Part shown: piece by piece, positions 30,396 to 40,996 of the stretch
Numbering within the stretch: position 1 is the first letter of the stretch
Layout: the number at the start of each line of letters is the position of its first letter
Source: Chthonomonas sp.
GTDB lineage: Bacteria; Armatimonadota; Fimbriimonadia; Fimbriimonadales; Fimbriimonadaceae
Reading direction: 5' to 3'
Assembly (NCBI GenBank): GCA_016788425.1
Contig: JAEURQ010000002.1
Span: forward strand, 310,001 to 374,000
DNA length: 64,000 bases
The notes under the pieces: model-generated
What the model was told of the DNA's origin: nothing
Database searches by the model: none
What the model saw: only the letters and a program-made list of their open reading frames with translations
Translations under genes and position numbers: made by a program

Positions 30396-31115
30396 TTACT
30401 TGGGAATGCGCTTGTTCACCGCGTTCCAGTCGATGCACTGCAGATAAGCCTCGATGTACTTGGCCCGCGCGGTCTGGAAATCGATGAAGTAAGCATGCTC
30501 GTACACGTCCATGGCGAGCAGTAGCGTATGGTTCCAAATCGGGAAGCTGTTCTGGGCGTCGCCGATGTAGTTGAACACTCGCTTTTCCTCGTGGTCGTAG
30601 GCCAGGTAGACCCAGCCGCGTCCGGCAATGCCCGTCGCCTTAAAGTCGGCGAGCCACTTGTCGAACGAGCCGTAGGCTTCGTTGATGAGGTCGGCCACCG
30701 CGCCGGTTGCCGGGCCGCCTTCGCCGCCGAGCGTTTCGAAGTAAACGTTGTGGTTAATGTAGCCTTCGTAGGCAAAGGTGTAGTCCACCTTCAGCGCGCG
30801 CATCTGGCTGAAAATCTGGTTAGCCTTGGCAGGGTCTACTTCCATTTCGGCAAGCGCCTTGCGGATTTCGTTGGTCTTGTTTGCGTAGCCCTGCCACAGC
30901 TTCAGGTGTTCGTCGTGGGTCTTGCGCGAGATTCCCACTCGCTCGGAGGTGTACACCTTGTCCGGAATCGCTTGCGGAACAGCAACAAGTTTGGGGGAGG
31001 CAATAGTTTCCATGGAGTTTTCCTTGAACCCGATTTGACCCAGACTCGGCGTCACAACGGCGACCCCACACATGGCAAGGACACTGCGACGCGAAATCTC
31101 GATCTCTCGGCTCAT
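30396..31115 (-). CDS. Fe/Mn-family superoxide dismutase with Tat-like signal
   Basis: A 239-residue SOD. The N-terminus MSREIEISRRSVLAMCGVAVVTPSLG has a twin-Arg motif (SRRSVLA) and a short hydrophobic stretch, suggesting export in folded, metal-loaded form; an internal Met at residue 35 would give a cytoplasmic version. Metal ligands fit the family: His in KTHDEHLKLWQGYANK, His in GYINHNVYFETLGGEGGP, and Asp and His in LAMDVYEHAYFIDFQTARAKYIEAYLQCIDW. Fe versus Mn cannot be decided. A TAAACT ends 8 bases before the ATG at 31115, so the long start is probably correct and leaderless. It is divergent from the DinB-like gene. Confidence 0.9.
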   Translation of the reverse strand: MSREIEISRRSVLAMCGVAVVTPSLGQIGFKENSMETIASPKLVAVPQAIPDKVYTSERVGISRKTHDEHLKLWQGYANKTNEIRKALAEMEVDPAKANQIFSQMRALKVDYTFAYEGYINHNVYFETLGGEGGPATGAVADLINEAYGSFDKWLADFKATGIAGRGWVYLAYDHEEKRVFNYIGDAQNSFPIWNHTLLLAMDVYEHAYFIDFQTARAKYIEAYLQCIDWNAVNKRIPK

Positions 31116-31123
31116 CTACGGTT

Positions 31124-31129
31124 AGTTTA
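31124..31129 (-). promoter_or_regulatory. -10 element TAAACT for the superoxide dismutase, leaderless spacing
   Basis: Minus-strand TAAACT ends 8 bases before the ATG at 31115. It supports the long, Tat-signal-bearing start. Confidence 0.5.
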
Positions 31130-31163
31130 CGTCTCGCGGGCGGGTAGATGCTCACCTTGCGGG

Positions 31164-31169
31164 TACGCT
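31164..31169 (+). promoter_or_regulatory. -10 element TACGCT for the DinB-like gene, leaderless spacing
   Basis: GGG-TACGCT ends 7 bases before ATG 31177. It is back to back with the SOD promoter within a 61-base divergent region. Confidence 0.5.
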
Positions 31170-31176
31170 TTTTCCC

Positions 31177-31647
31177 ATGGTCCACTACCATCTGCTTGGC
31201 GCCGAGTTTGGTCCCGTCATTTTCGAACGACTCTACGGACTGCTGACCGAAGCCCAACTGGATGAACGCAAAGGCGATCGTTTTACGCCGCGCGAGGTCA
31301 TTGCTCACCTCGCGGATTGGGAGCCGATTTTCCGGCAGCGCATCCAAGCGGCCCTGGACGAGGACGGCCGTGCGGTTGAGGGCATTGACGAAGGGGAACT
31401 CGCCATTCGCAACAACTACGCTCAGGCGAATGTGGCGGACACGCTCGCCCGATTTGCGAAGGAGCGAGCTGCGACGGTCGCCATGATCCGCGCTTTGGAC
31501 CCGGCCTTACTGGATCGTGCGTACAACCACAGCGAGCGCGGGCGAGTGACAATCCGCGAAACCGGCAACGTGCTGTCGGCGCACGACACGTATCACGTCG
31601 AGCAGATCACCGAGTACCTGGCCAACAAGGTCGTCGGCACTTGGTAA
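31177..31647 (+). CDS. DinB-like four-helix metalloprotein
   Basis: A 156-residue protein of the DinB/DUF664-type superfamily, four-helix bundles with a His-based metal site, some of which are thiol-dependent transferases. The pattern is present: an N-terminal helix, then FTPREVIAHLADWEPIFRQRI with the first His, and the C-terminal LSAHDTYHVEQITEYL with two further His. No partner genes for bacillithiol or mycothiol are visible, so the substrate is unknown. It converges with sdhC, separated by seven bases. The transcript is predicted leaderless. Confidence 0.8.
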   Translation: MVHYHLLGAEFGPVIFERLYGLLTEAQLDERKGDRFTPREVIAHLADWEPIFRQRIQAALDEDGRAVEGIDEGELAIRNNYAQANVADTLARFAKERAATVAMIRALDPALLDRAYNHSERGRVTIRETGNVLSAHDTYHVEQITEYLANKVVGTW

Positions 31648-31654
31648 TCCGTGC

Positions 31655-32296
31655 TTAGTGGATAAAGAATCCGACCAGCGAAACGACACCCAGGCCCGAG
31701 AGTAGGACGAACGCACCGAAGCTGACTTTCCCCATTCGGGCTTGCGATTTCTCGCTGATGGTGATGCCCCAGCGGATGCAGAAATTCCAGATTCCGTAGG
31801 CCAAGTGGTAGGCGGCCGAGATCACACCCAGCACGTACATCACGAGCGGGAGTCCGAAGGAACTGAGGAGTTTGGTCTTCCAGGCTTCGTAATAGATCGC
31901 CTCGTGCCCCTGCACCAAGCCCTTGATGGGGGCATCAATGTAGTGGTAGATCAGGAACGCCACCAAGAACAGGCCGGACAGCCGTTGCAGCGTGTAATAT
32001 CGGTTTTCGCGATATTTGTAGCTCGCTTGCGAGTAGTTTGGGTTGCCGCGAGCCACGATGAACATGCCGTACACGGCGTGGAAGAGCAGCGGCAGGAAGA
32101 TGATGCCGATGCGCAACACCCACATGATGTGCTCGGGAATGCTTCCGAAAAATTTGATGACCCCGTTGTAGTTCTCCTTGCCGGCAAAGGCAAACGAGTT
32201 AAGCGTCAGGTGTTGGGCAACGTAAAAGCCGACGGGAATGATGCCTGTCAGCGAGTGAAGTTTGTGCCAAAAATAGCTTTCCCGACCCAAGGTCAT
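31655..32296 (-). CDS. sdhC: Succinate dehydrogenase cytochrome b subunit (b558 type)
   Basis: A 213-residue membrane anchor of complex II with five TM helices, binding heme b. Family features include SYFWHKLHSLTGIIPVGFYVAQHLTLNSFAF, with a heme-ligand His near residue 11 or 28. Others are PLLFHAVYGMFIV, YTLQRLSGLFLVAFLIYHYI and ISAAYHLAYGIWNF, which place His residues in four helices as in B. subtilis-type SdhC. The start at 32296 (MTLGRESYFWHK) has TACACT ending 6 bases upstream, so it is preferred over in-frame codons further upstream. sdhA and sdhB do not follow; the gene is alone here. Confidence 0.88.
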   Translation of the reverse strand: MTLGRESYFWHKLHSLTGIIPVGFYVAQHLTLNSFAFAGKENYNGVIKFFGSIPEHIMWVLRIGIIFLPLLFHAVYGMFIVARGNPNYSQASYKYRENRYYTLQRLSGLFLVAFLIYHYIDAPIKGLVQGHEAIYYEAWKTKLLSSFGLPLVMYVLGVISAAYHLAYGIWNFCIRWGITISEKSQARMGKVSFGAFVLLSGLGVVSLVGFFIH

Positions 32297-32302
32297 GCCG
32301 CG

Positions 32303-32308
32303 AGTGTA
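32303..32308 (-). promoter_or_regulatory. -10 element TACACT for sdhC, leaderless spacing
   Basis: Minus-strand GG-TACACT ends 6 bases before ATG 32296. It fixes the sdhC start. Confidence 0.5.
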
Positions 32309-32344
32309 CCGAACTTTTTTGCGTGCATTTAGCGAAAGTTGGCG

Positions 32345-32350
32345 TAAACT
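32345..32350 (+). promoter_or_regulatory. -10 element TAAACT for the 131-residue unknown gene
   Basis: TAAACT ends 11 bases before ATG 32362. It is slightly further away than the other cases, so a very short leader is likely. Confidence 0.4.
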
Positions 32351-32361
32351 AGGGTGTATCA

Positions 32362-34064
<1,703 letters not shown>

Positions 34065-34074
34065 GCGACCCCTT

Positions 34075-34108
34075 AGTGGCGAACTTTTCAAAAGTTCGCC
34101 ACTTTTTA
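34075..34108 (+). terminator. Intrinsic terminator of eno
   Basis: A perfect inverted repeat (34075-34088 with 34090-34103; the real loop is probably the central TTTCAAA) followed by T5 to 34107. Confidence 0.9.
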
Positions 34109-34143
34109 TTGCGCAAACCGACCCCGCATCTGCTAGAACTACC

Positions 34144-37100
34144 ATGACGCCAGTGGGTGTGATCATGAATATTCGAAGCTTGTTTAAAAGGTCGGTGGCC
34201 GTCTTGGTGGGAGCGCTCTCCCTCGCGGCATCGGCGATGGCTCAGGGGGAAGAACAGTCGGGTTCCGGCTACGATCCCAAACCTGAGGTTCGTAAATTTG
34301 TCTTGCGCGGAGGAAGCTTTGAGCCTCAAAGCATGATTCCGTGGGACTCGGAGCGCAAAAAGCACAAGCGAGATGACTACGCCGCGGTCTACGATCCGCG
34401 CCCGTTCCATCCGCCGACGCCTCCGCAGACCGACCCAGCCATGCTGTTTAATGTGGAAGCCGCGCCGTCGTACCGGCCCGGATTCCAATATGGTGGCGCG
34501 AGCCCCGGCGGATTCCCGCCCGACAATACCATCGCGGTAGGTCCGAGCGACATGGTGGTTTCGGTCAACACCAACCTGCGGGTGTACGACCTCAATGGTG
34601 TGCAGCAAGTCTCGGCCAACTGGTCAACTCTGCTTGGTACGGGCCAATTTTTGAGCGACCCCAACTTCCGCTACGACACCTATCGCGACCGATTTATCGG
34701 CGTCATCATCTCGATCGACGACACGACGAACTTCAACAACGCTCGTTGGTGGCTCCTCATGTCTGACGACAACACCGCCGAAGGAACCTGGACAGCGCTG
34801 GCCCTGAACGCTCGTCAAAACGGCTCAACCGACCAGAACATTTGGGCGGACTATCCGCACATCGGCTACACGAATGACGCCATCGCGGTCTCGGCGATCA
34901 TGTTCCCGACTCCGGCTGGTAGCGGCGACTCCTTTGGAAAAGTCCGCTTTATGGATGCCGACGACGTCTTCAACGGCGGCGGTATCGGTTGGAAGGATTT
35001 CTGGAATTTGAGTTCAAACGGCTCGCCGGATAAGCGAGTTTTCCCGGCGACGATGCAGTCTTCGCCTTCGCGATTTTATGTCGTGAGTGCCAAAGAAGGC
35101 GGCGCGAGCGACCTCACGGTTCGCGAGTATGACGACACCGCCGGCGGAGATAACGGCGCGCAGACGAACCTGCTCGGTACGTATTTGGTACCCGTGAACG
35201 CGTACATTACGCCTCCCGACATCCGCCAACCCAGCGGCGCAGCGCTGCTCGACAACATCGACTGCCGCATTCTCCAATGCGAATACATCGGCGGTCGCAT
35301 CTTCGCGGCCTGGACCTCGGCCGTCGCCGAATCGGGCGGCGGAAACCGCTCGGTTGTGCGCGTCGCCCGAATGACAGTCAGCGCCGGCTCGGCTCCCACG
35401 GTAACCGCGGACGCCACGTTCGGCGCGACCGGGTTCGACTACTTCTATCCCGGCGTCGTCGGCACCACCGATGGCGATTGTGTCGTCGTCTTTGGCCGCA
35501 GTGGCACGGGCGCGAGTGACTTCGCTGAGCTTCGCTGGACCTCCATGCAACTCGCCGACACGGCGCTGGAAGGTAGCGCGCTGGCCAAGGCGGGCGAGAA
35601 CACCTACAGCCGCATTTTCAGCGGACGCAACCGATGGGGCGACTACTTTACGTGCGCCCTTGACCCCTTCGATTCGCGCACCGTTTGGATGAGCGGCGAA
35701 TACGCCGAAAGTGCCGTCAGCGGCACGACCCAATATGGCGCGTGGATTTTCTCGGCCAACTACAAGAGCGATCATGCGCTTGTGGTTTCGGCGGCGAACA
35801 TTCAGCAGTCGGACACGGGCACCCTAACGTGTACGGTCACCGATTCGGTGAGCGGCGCGGCGGTTCCAAGTGCCGTCGTCAACTGGACCGTCAACGGCGT
35901 GTCCCAGGGCACTTCGATCACCAACGCCAGTGGCATCGCGACCAAGTCGTACACCGTCCCTTCCGGCACGTTGCCGACATCGCAAACCATTAGCTGTACG
36001 GTTAACCGTACGACGACCCGAAACGAGGGCACCGACACGGCGGTCCTCACGGTGTCCAAGGCAAACACCGCGATTCAGATCACGAACGAAACCGGCGAGC
36101 CTGGCGAGACCGTGACCTTTACGCTCCAACTCATCCGCACGACGGATGGCGCGGCTCTGGCCAGCAAGACGGTGAGCGTCACGGTCAACGGCGTGCTCAT
36201 TGGCAGCGCCGTGACGAACGCGAGCGGCTTCGCCACTCGCACGTACACGATCACCAATCCGGTTGGCGCTTACGCGGTACACGGTAACTTTGCCGCGGAC
36301 TCGCTGTACAATGCCGTTTCGGATACGACGGGCCTTCTGACGGTCACCAAGGGCGTCACGAACATCGCGGTCCCCGCGGTGAACGGCACGATCGGCTCGA
36401 ACGCAGCCCTCACCGGGACGCTGACCCGCACGTCGGACAATACGGCCCTTTCCGGTCGCACGCTCTCCTTTACGGTGGACGGCGTCGGAGTCGGCACCGC
36501 CGTGACGAACGCCAGCGGTCTCGCGACCTTTAACTGGAACGTGACGGCCGGCGTGCTTGGCGCTCGCACCTACAGCGTGAGCTGGCTGGGCGACACCCAG
36601 TACAACTCGGACTCAACCGCGAGTACGTTCAATCGCTATGCCAACACGACGCTGACGGTTCCGAATGTCAGCGGCCAGCGAACGCAATCGGTTGCGCTGA
36701 CGGCCACGCTTCGGCGCGCTCACGATAGCGCGCTGGTGGGCAGCCAAACCGTGAACTTCACGGTGGATGGCGTCGGCGTGGGTTCGGCGATCACCAACGG
36801 AAGTGGCGTGGCGACGCTGAACTACGTGATTCCGGCCGGGGCCACCTTCGGTGCGCATCCGATTGGCGTCACGTTCCCGGCCGCTGGGTTCTATAACAAC
36901 TCGAGCGGATCAGGCACGCTCACGGTCGGTTTGCCGACCTTCAATGGCGATCTCACTCTGCTGCAGTGGGGCGGATCGAACGCGGTAAATGCCGTCGTGA
37001 CGGTGCGCAACACGAGCAACGTGGTGGTGCAAGGACCCACGACGGTGGCGACCAACGCCGCCGGGGTCTGGGCATTGCCGACGTCGCTCGCCGCGGGCAC

Positions 37101-37419
37101 TTATCGGGTGACGGTGAAGACGAGTCACTGGCTCAGCCAGCGCAAGCTCAACATCACGCTGAACACCACGACGGGAACGAGCACGATTCTGCATGACCTG
37201 CTGAATGGCGACTGCGATGGCAACGACATCATTGACATTGCGGACTACTCGATCGTTGCATCAGCGTTCGATGCGCAACTGGATACCGATCCGGGAACGG
37301 CGGGCAACCAAAGCAGCCCGAACTGGGATATCCGCGCGGACCTGAACGGAGATGGCATTGTTGACATCGCCGACTACAGCATCCTCGCCGGGAACTTCGA
37401 CAAGTTCGGCGACGGCTAG
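34144..37419 (+). CDS. Large secreted protein with Ig-like repeats and dockerin-like C-terminus
   Basis: A 1091-residue exported protein. The signal peptide is in the first 33 residues (RSLFKRSVAVLVGALSLAASAMAQ). Residues about 35-540 form a beta-rich, propeller-like domain (GGFPPDNTIAVGPSDMVVSVNTNLRVYDL, NRWGDYFTCALDPFDSRTVWMSGEY) seen in secreted proteins of unknown role. Four Ig-like repeats of ~95 residues follow, each with VNGV/VDGV...TNASG.AT. A carboxypeptidase-regulatory-like beta domain comes next. The end is a pair of Ca-binding loops, GDCDGNDIIDIADYS and DLNGDGIVDIADYSILAGNF, as in dockerins. The start at 34144 has TAGAAC just upstream; 34165 is possible. Surface adhesion or matrix function is inference. 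Confidence 0.82.
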   Translation: MTPVGVIMNIRSLFKRSVAVLVGALSLAASAMAQGEEQSGSGYDPKPEVRKFVLRGGSFEPQSMIPWDSERKKHKRDDYAAVYDPRPFHPPTPPQTDPAMLFNVEAAPSYRPGFQYGGASPGGFPPDNTIAVGPSDMVVSVNTNLRVYDLNGVQQVSANWSTLLGTGQFLSDPNFRYDTYRDRFIGVIISIDDTTNFNNARWWLLMSDDNTAEGTWTALALNARQNGSTDQNIWADYPHIGYTNDAIAVSAIMFPTPAGSGDSFGKVRFMDADDVFNGGGIGWKDFWNLSSNGSPDKRVFPATMQSSPSRFYVVSAKEGGASDLTVREYDDTAGGDNGAQTNLLGTYLVPVNAYITPPDIRQPSGAALLDNIDCRILQCEYIGGRIFAAWTSAVAESGGGNRSVVRVARMTVSAGSAPTVTADATFGATGFDYFYPGVVGTTDGDCVVVFGRSGTGASDFAELRWTSMQLADTALEGSALAKAGENTYSRIFSGRNRWGDYFTCALDPFDSRTVWMSGEYAESAVSGTTQYGAWIFSANYKSDHALVVSAANIQQSDTGTLTCTVTDSVSGAAVPSAVVNWTVNGVSQGTSITNASGIATKSYTVPSGTLPTSQTISCTVNRTTTRNEGTDTAVLTVSKANTAIQITNETGEPGETVTFTLQLIRTTDGAALASKTVSVTVNGVLIGSAVTNASGFATRTYTITNPVGAYAVHGNFAADSLYNAVSDTTGLLTVTKGVTNIAVPAVNGTIGSNAALTGTLTRTSDNTALSGRTLSFTVDGVGVGTAVTNASGLATFNWNVTAGVLGARTYSVSWLGDTQYNSDSTASTFNRYANTTLTVPNVSGQRTQSVALTATLRRAHDSALVGSQTVNFTVDGVGVGSAITNGSGVATLNYVIPAGATFGAHPIGVTFPAAGFYNNSSGSGTLTVGLPTFNGDLTLLQWGGSNAVNAVVTVRNTSNVVVQGPTTVATNAAGVWALPTSLAAGTYRVTVKTSHWLSQRKLNITLNTTTGTSTILHDLLNGDCDGNDIIDIADYSIVASAFDAQLDTDPGTAGNQSSPNWDIRADLNGDGIVDIADYSILAGNFDKFGDG
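35770..36936 (+). repeat. Four tandem Ig-like domain repeats in the secreted protein
   Basis: Four units of about 290 bases encode Ig-like folds with the shared core V(N/D)GV..G..(I/V)TN.SG.AT. Units 3 and 4 are closest to each other (VDGVGVG in both), which suggests recent duplication there. Confidence 0.75.
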
Positions 37420-37437
37420 TCTCAACCGAGGCAGACC

Positions 37438-37475
37438 GAAAGGGGCGGGGTCGCAAGACTCCGCCCCTTTCTATT
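37438..37475 (+). terminator. Intrinsic terminator after the Ig-like protein
   Basis: An 11-bp perfect stem (37438-37448 with 37461-37471) with a 12-base loop, followed by a weak T-tract (TATT). Confidence 0.75.
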
Positions 37476-37477
37476 GG

Positions 37478-37483
37478 TAAACT
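37478..37483 (+). promoter_or_regulatory. -10 element TAAACT (with upstream TGG) for the ABC exporter
   Basis: TGG-TAAACT ends 9 bases before ATG 37493, directly after the preceding terminator. Confidence 0.5.
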
Positions 37484-37492
37484 AACCTCTAC

Positions 37493-39307
37493 ATGTTTGC
37501 CGGAGGAACTGACCGCCCACCCTCAAAAATCTCAAAAGAGCATATCCGCCGCGTCGCGAGGCTCTTTCTGCCGCACAAACCCATGGTCATCAAGACCCTG
37601 GCGGCCGTGCTCGTCGGTGTGGTGCTCGGCCTCTTCCCGCCGATCTTCCTGCAACACATCATCGACGAGGGCATCACCAAGCGCCAAATGGACACGGTGG
37701 TGCTGTACTCGATCCTCACGATTATCGCGACTCTGCTCGGCGCGCTCTTCACGCTGCTGTACGGTTATTGGAGCGTGTTGGTCGGGCAGAAAATCATGCA
37801 CCAGCTGCGCAACCACCTGTTCGAGCATCTGCAGGGAATGGCGCTGAAGTTCTTCACAAGCACGCGCACCGGCGAGATCCAAACCCGGTTGATCAGCGAT
37901 GTCAGCGGCGTGCAAGGCGTGGTCTCGGCGACCCTCACCGATGCGATCAGCAACATCGCGATCATTGTCTCCACGATCATCGCCATGTTCCTCGTGGATT
38001 GGCGGCTAACCCTCCTCGCGTTGGTGTTGGTGCCGCTGTTCGCGAAGGCCGGGCAGGGACTTGGCGAATGGGCGCGCGAGATTCGCCGCGGCTCGCAGGA
38101 GCAGACCGGCGTGCTCAACAGCATGATGCAGGAAATGCTCAGCGTGAGCGGGGCATTGCTCATCAAGACGAGTCGCCGCCGCGGCCAACTCATGGAAAAG
38201 TTCCGCGCGGAGAGCCAAGGCTTGGCGGATTGGCAAGTGAAGCAGCAGGTAATGACCTACGTCTTCTTCGGCCTGATGCGCACAGTCACCGGCCTCATTC
38301 CGGTGCTGGTGTATTGGCTCGCCGGGTACCTCATGATCAGCCAGGGCGACACGAGTTTGACCGTCGGCAAGTTGGTCGCGTTCACCATGCTCCAGACTCG
38401 CATGTTCTTCCCGCTCAGCGGAATGATGGCGAGTTATGTAGAAGTTTTATCTAGTTTTGCGCTCTTTGAGCGCATCTTTGAATACCTGGATTTCAAGCAG
38501 GACATTGTGGATTCTCCGCAAGCGCACGACCTGACCAAGGACAACTGCCAAGGCCGAGTCGAGCTCCGGGACGTGTTCTTTAAGTATGAGTCTGAGCAAG
38601 AAAATTGGACTTTGCAGAACATCAGCTTGGTGGCCGAGCCCGGGCAACTTATCGCCTTGGTCGGCCCGAGCGGCTCCGGCAAGACCTCGCTGAGCTACCT
38701 GATTCCCCGACTGTACGACACCGTGGAAGGCGAAGTCTTGATTGACGGCGAGAACGTGCGCAATATCAAACTTGAGGCGCTGGCCAGTGTCATCGGCGTC
38801 GTCTCGCAAGAGACTTATCTCGTGCACGACACGGTTCGCGAGAACCTCAAGTACGCCAAAGTGGACGCGACCGACGCCGAGATTCAGGCGGCTTGCGAGG
38901 CGGCCAACATTTGGAACCACATTTCCTCGCTGCCCGAAGGTTTGGATACGCTGGTCGGTGAACGCGGCTACAAGTTCAGCGGCGGCGAGAAGCAGCGTCT
39001 GGCGATTGCTCGCGCGATCCTCAAAGACCCGCGGATCCTGATTCTCGACGAAGCCACAAGCGCGCTTGATACCAACAGCGAGCGGGTGATTCAGCAGGCG
39101 CTCAACCGCCTCATGGAAGGGCGAACAACCTTTGCGATTGCGCACCGACTGAGCACAATTCTCCACGCCGACCAGATTCTGGTGTTGCGCAAGGGCGAGG
39201 TCGTCGAGCGGGGGACACACAGCGAACTTCTGACTGAGGGCGGGCTCTACGCCAAACTCTACAACGAGCAGTTTCTCAATCGTGAAGCCAGCGAAGTCGG
39301 TAGATAG
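37493..39307 (+). CDS. ABC exporter, fused membrane and ATPase domains (MsbA-like)
   Basis: A 604-residue half-transporter working as a dimer. Six TM helices occupy residues about 25-310 (first: MVIKTLAAVLVGVVLGLFPPIFL). The ATPase domain shows Walker A GPSGSGKTSLSYL, the Q-loop GVVSQETYLVHDTV, the signature FSGGEKQRLAIARAIL, Walker B ILILDEATSALD and the switch His in FAIAHRLSTI. It resembles lipid/multidrug exporters; the substrate is unknown. It stands alone with its own leaderless-type promoter. The DUF4127 gene follows after 79 bases. Confidence 0.92.
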   Translation: MFAGGTDRPPSKISKEHIRRVARLFLPHKPMVIKTLAAVLVGVVLGLFPPIFLQHIIDEGITKRQMDTVVLYSILTIIATLLGALFTLLYGYWSVLVGQKIMHQLRNHLFEHLQGMALKFFTSTRTGEIQTRLISDVSGVQGVVSATLTDAISNIAIIVSTIIAMFLVDWRLTLLALVLVPLFAKAGQGLGEWAREIRRGSQEQTGVLNSMMQEMLSVSGALLIKTSRRRGQLMEKFRAESQGLADWQVKQQVMTYVFFGLMRTVTGLIPVLVYWLAGYLMISQGDTSLTVGKLVAFTMLQTRMFFPLSGMMASYVEVLSSFALFERIFEYLDFKQDIVDSPQAHDLTKDNCQGRVELRDVFFKYESEQENWTLQNISLVAEPGQLIALVGPSGSGKTSLSYLIPRLYDTVEGEVLIDGENVRNIKLEALASVIGVVSQETYLVHDTVRENLKYAKVDATDAEIQAACEAANIWNHISSLPEGLDTLVGERGYKFSGGEKQRLAIARAILKDPRILILDEATSALDTNSERVIQQALNRLMEGRTTFAIAHRLSTILHADQILVLRKGEVVERGTHSELLTEGGLYAKLYNEQFLNREASEVGR

Positions 39308-39386
39308 ATTGAGGGCGCTATCCAGTATCATCTAGGGTGAGTTGGCCGGAGTTTTCCCGCCCAATCATCCGTCTTCTTAGGTGTCC

Positions 39387-40982
39387 ATGAAATCGATTTG
39401 GTGCAGTGTCGCGTTCGCCCTCGGGGCAAGTGGTGCGGCCAAATCGCGCATCCTGCTCATTCCGATCGACGATCGGCCCGCCACCGGGCAGTTTGCCCAA
39501 ATGATCGGCGCGATCGCCGATGTCGAAGTGGTTCTGCCGCCGGCCAAGTTGCTGGGCCGGTTCACGAGCGCCGGAGACAGCGATGCGGTGCTCCGATGGC
39601 TGGAAACGCAGGACCCGAAGCAGTTTGAGGCGGCGATTGTGAGCACCGACATGCTGACCTACGGCGGCCTCATCGCCAGCCGAGAATCCGCGAGCACGTA
39701 CGAGCAAGCAATCCAGCGCATTCGACGCTTCCAAAGCTGGCGACGCGGCGCGAAGGACTTGCGCGTGTTTGGCTTTGGCGCGCTTATGCGGATCGCCCCG
39801 ACCGCCCTCGAACGCACCCGTCCGTGGCGCGATGCCCTCGCCAAACTGGCCGTCTTGCGCTCGAAGCTCGAGGTCGAGCCGACGGTCGAACTGAAGACCG
39901 AAATCGAGCGGCTCAAGACGCGCATTCCCGCGCAAAGTTTGTCGGCGTATTACGCGGCCCGGCGGCGCAACCACCTGGTTCAGCGCGAGCTCTGCCGCCA
40001 AGTTGCGGCGGGCGTTTACGACTACATGATTTTTGGGCAAGACGATGCCCAGCCCTTCGGTCCGCAAGTGAGCGAAACCGTTAAGCTGCGGCAGATGGTC
40101 GCGAACCTGAGCGTCTCCAGCCGCACCTATTTCTGCGAAGGCATTGACCAGCACGCCAATGTTTTGGTGAGCCGGGCGATCACGCAGGCCGCAAACTGGT
40201 CGCCTAAGGTGCGGATCGTCTACTCCGACGCGAGCCAGATTCTCGCGATCCCGGCCTACGAACAAAAGGGCATCTACAAAAGCGTCGAGGAGTCCATCGT
40301 CGCGAGCGGAGGTCAAGTCGCCAAGAGCGGCGCGCCGTTCGACTACTCGCTTTATGTGAACGTGCCCAACGCGAGCGCCGAAAACCTGAGCCTGTTCAAA
40401 GGTCGGTTGGCGCAAGAAGTGGAGCAGGGCTTCCCGGTGGCGGTGGCCGATACAAACCTGGGCAAGACAGGCACCGGCGACCCCGAATTGTTCCAATTCA
40501 TGCTGGAGCAAGGCCGCGCGCAACGCCTGCTCGGCTACGCCGGTTGGAACACCGCCGGCAACACGCTCGGCACGACGATTCCGGCGGCGTCGGTTTATCT
40601 CACGGCCCGCCAACTCGATGTCGATCCCGCGCACCGCGAAATGGCGCGCCAGACGTTCTTGCTCCATCGCTTGGTGAACGATTTTGAGTTCCACCGCTAC
40701 ACCCGCCCCGAGGCCTATCGCCTCCGCGACCTCACCGAGCAAGGCGGTGCGAAGGAGGAGGTGTACGGCTACGCGTTTGATGTCATCAACGACTTCGTTC
40801 GGCGCGACGTGACCACACGCTTGCAGCAGACTTTCCAAACGTACTTCCGCGGCAACCAGTTTTTCGCGGGGAGCGATCGGTTGGAAGTTAGCGACCTCAC
40901 CGATGTGGATGTTAACTTGCCGTGGCCGCGCGCCTACGAGGTGCGCATCTCGTTTGCCCTCAAAGCCGAACCCGCAAAGTAG
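39387..40982 (+). CDS. DUF4127 family protein
   Basis: A 531-residue protein of the DUF4127 family, whose function is not known to me. The family marks are RILLIPIDDRPATGQFAQMIG at the N-terminus, LLGRFTSAGDSDAVLRWL, and the phrase VSTDMLTYGGLIASR. YDYMIFGQDDAQPFGP and LGYAGWNTAGNTLGTTIP also agree. The fold looks like an alpha/beta hydrolase-free Rossmann-type arrangement; D-rich motifs suggest metal or sugar binding. The N-terminal stretch (CSVAFALGASGAA) may be a weak signal peptide. ATG 39387 is chosen over GTG 39381 because AGG lies just upstream. The esterase gene follows after 14 bases. Confidence 0.8.
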   Translation: MKSIWCSVAFALGASGAAKSRILLIPIDDRPATGQFAQMIGAIADVEVVLPPAKLLGRFTSAGDSDAVLRWLETQDPKQFEAAIVSTDMLTYGGLIASRESASTYEQAIQRIRRFQSWRRGAKDLRVFGFGALMRIAPTALERTRPWRDALAKLAVLRSKLEVEPTVELKTEIERLKTRIPAQSLSAYYAARRRNHLVQRELCRQVAAGVYDYMIFGQDDAQPFGPQVSETVKLRQMVANLSVSSRTYFCEGIDQHANVLVSRAITQAANWSPKVRIVYSDASQILAIPAYEQKGIYKSVEESIVASGGQVAKSGAPFDYSLYVNVPNASAENLSLFKGRLAQEVEQGFPVAVADTNLGKTGTGDPELFQFMLEQGRAQRLLGYAGWNTAGNTLGTTIPAASVYLTARQLDVDPAHREMARQTFLLHRLVNDFEFHRYTRPEAYRLRDLTEQGGAKEEVYGYAFDVINDFVRRDVTTRLQQTFQTYFRGNQFFAGSDRLEVSDLTDVDVNLPWPRAYEVRISFALKAEPAK

Positions 40983-40984
40983 GT

Positions 40985-40990
40985 CATAGT
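40985..40990 (+). promoter_or_regulatory. -10-like element CATAGT for the esterase gene
   Basis: CATAGT ends 6 bases before ATG 40997. It begins 3 bases after the DUF4127 stop codon. Confidence 0.35.
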
Positions 40991-40996
40991 AACTCC

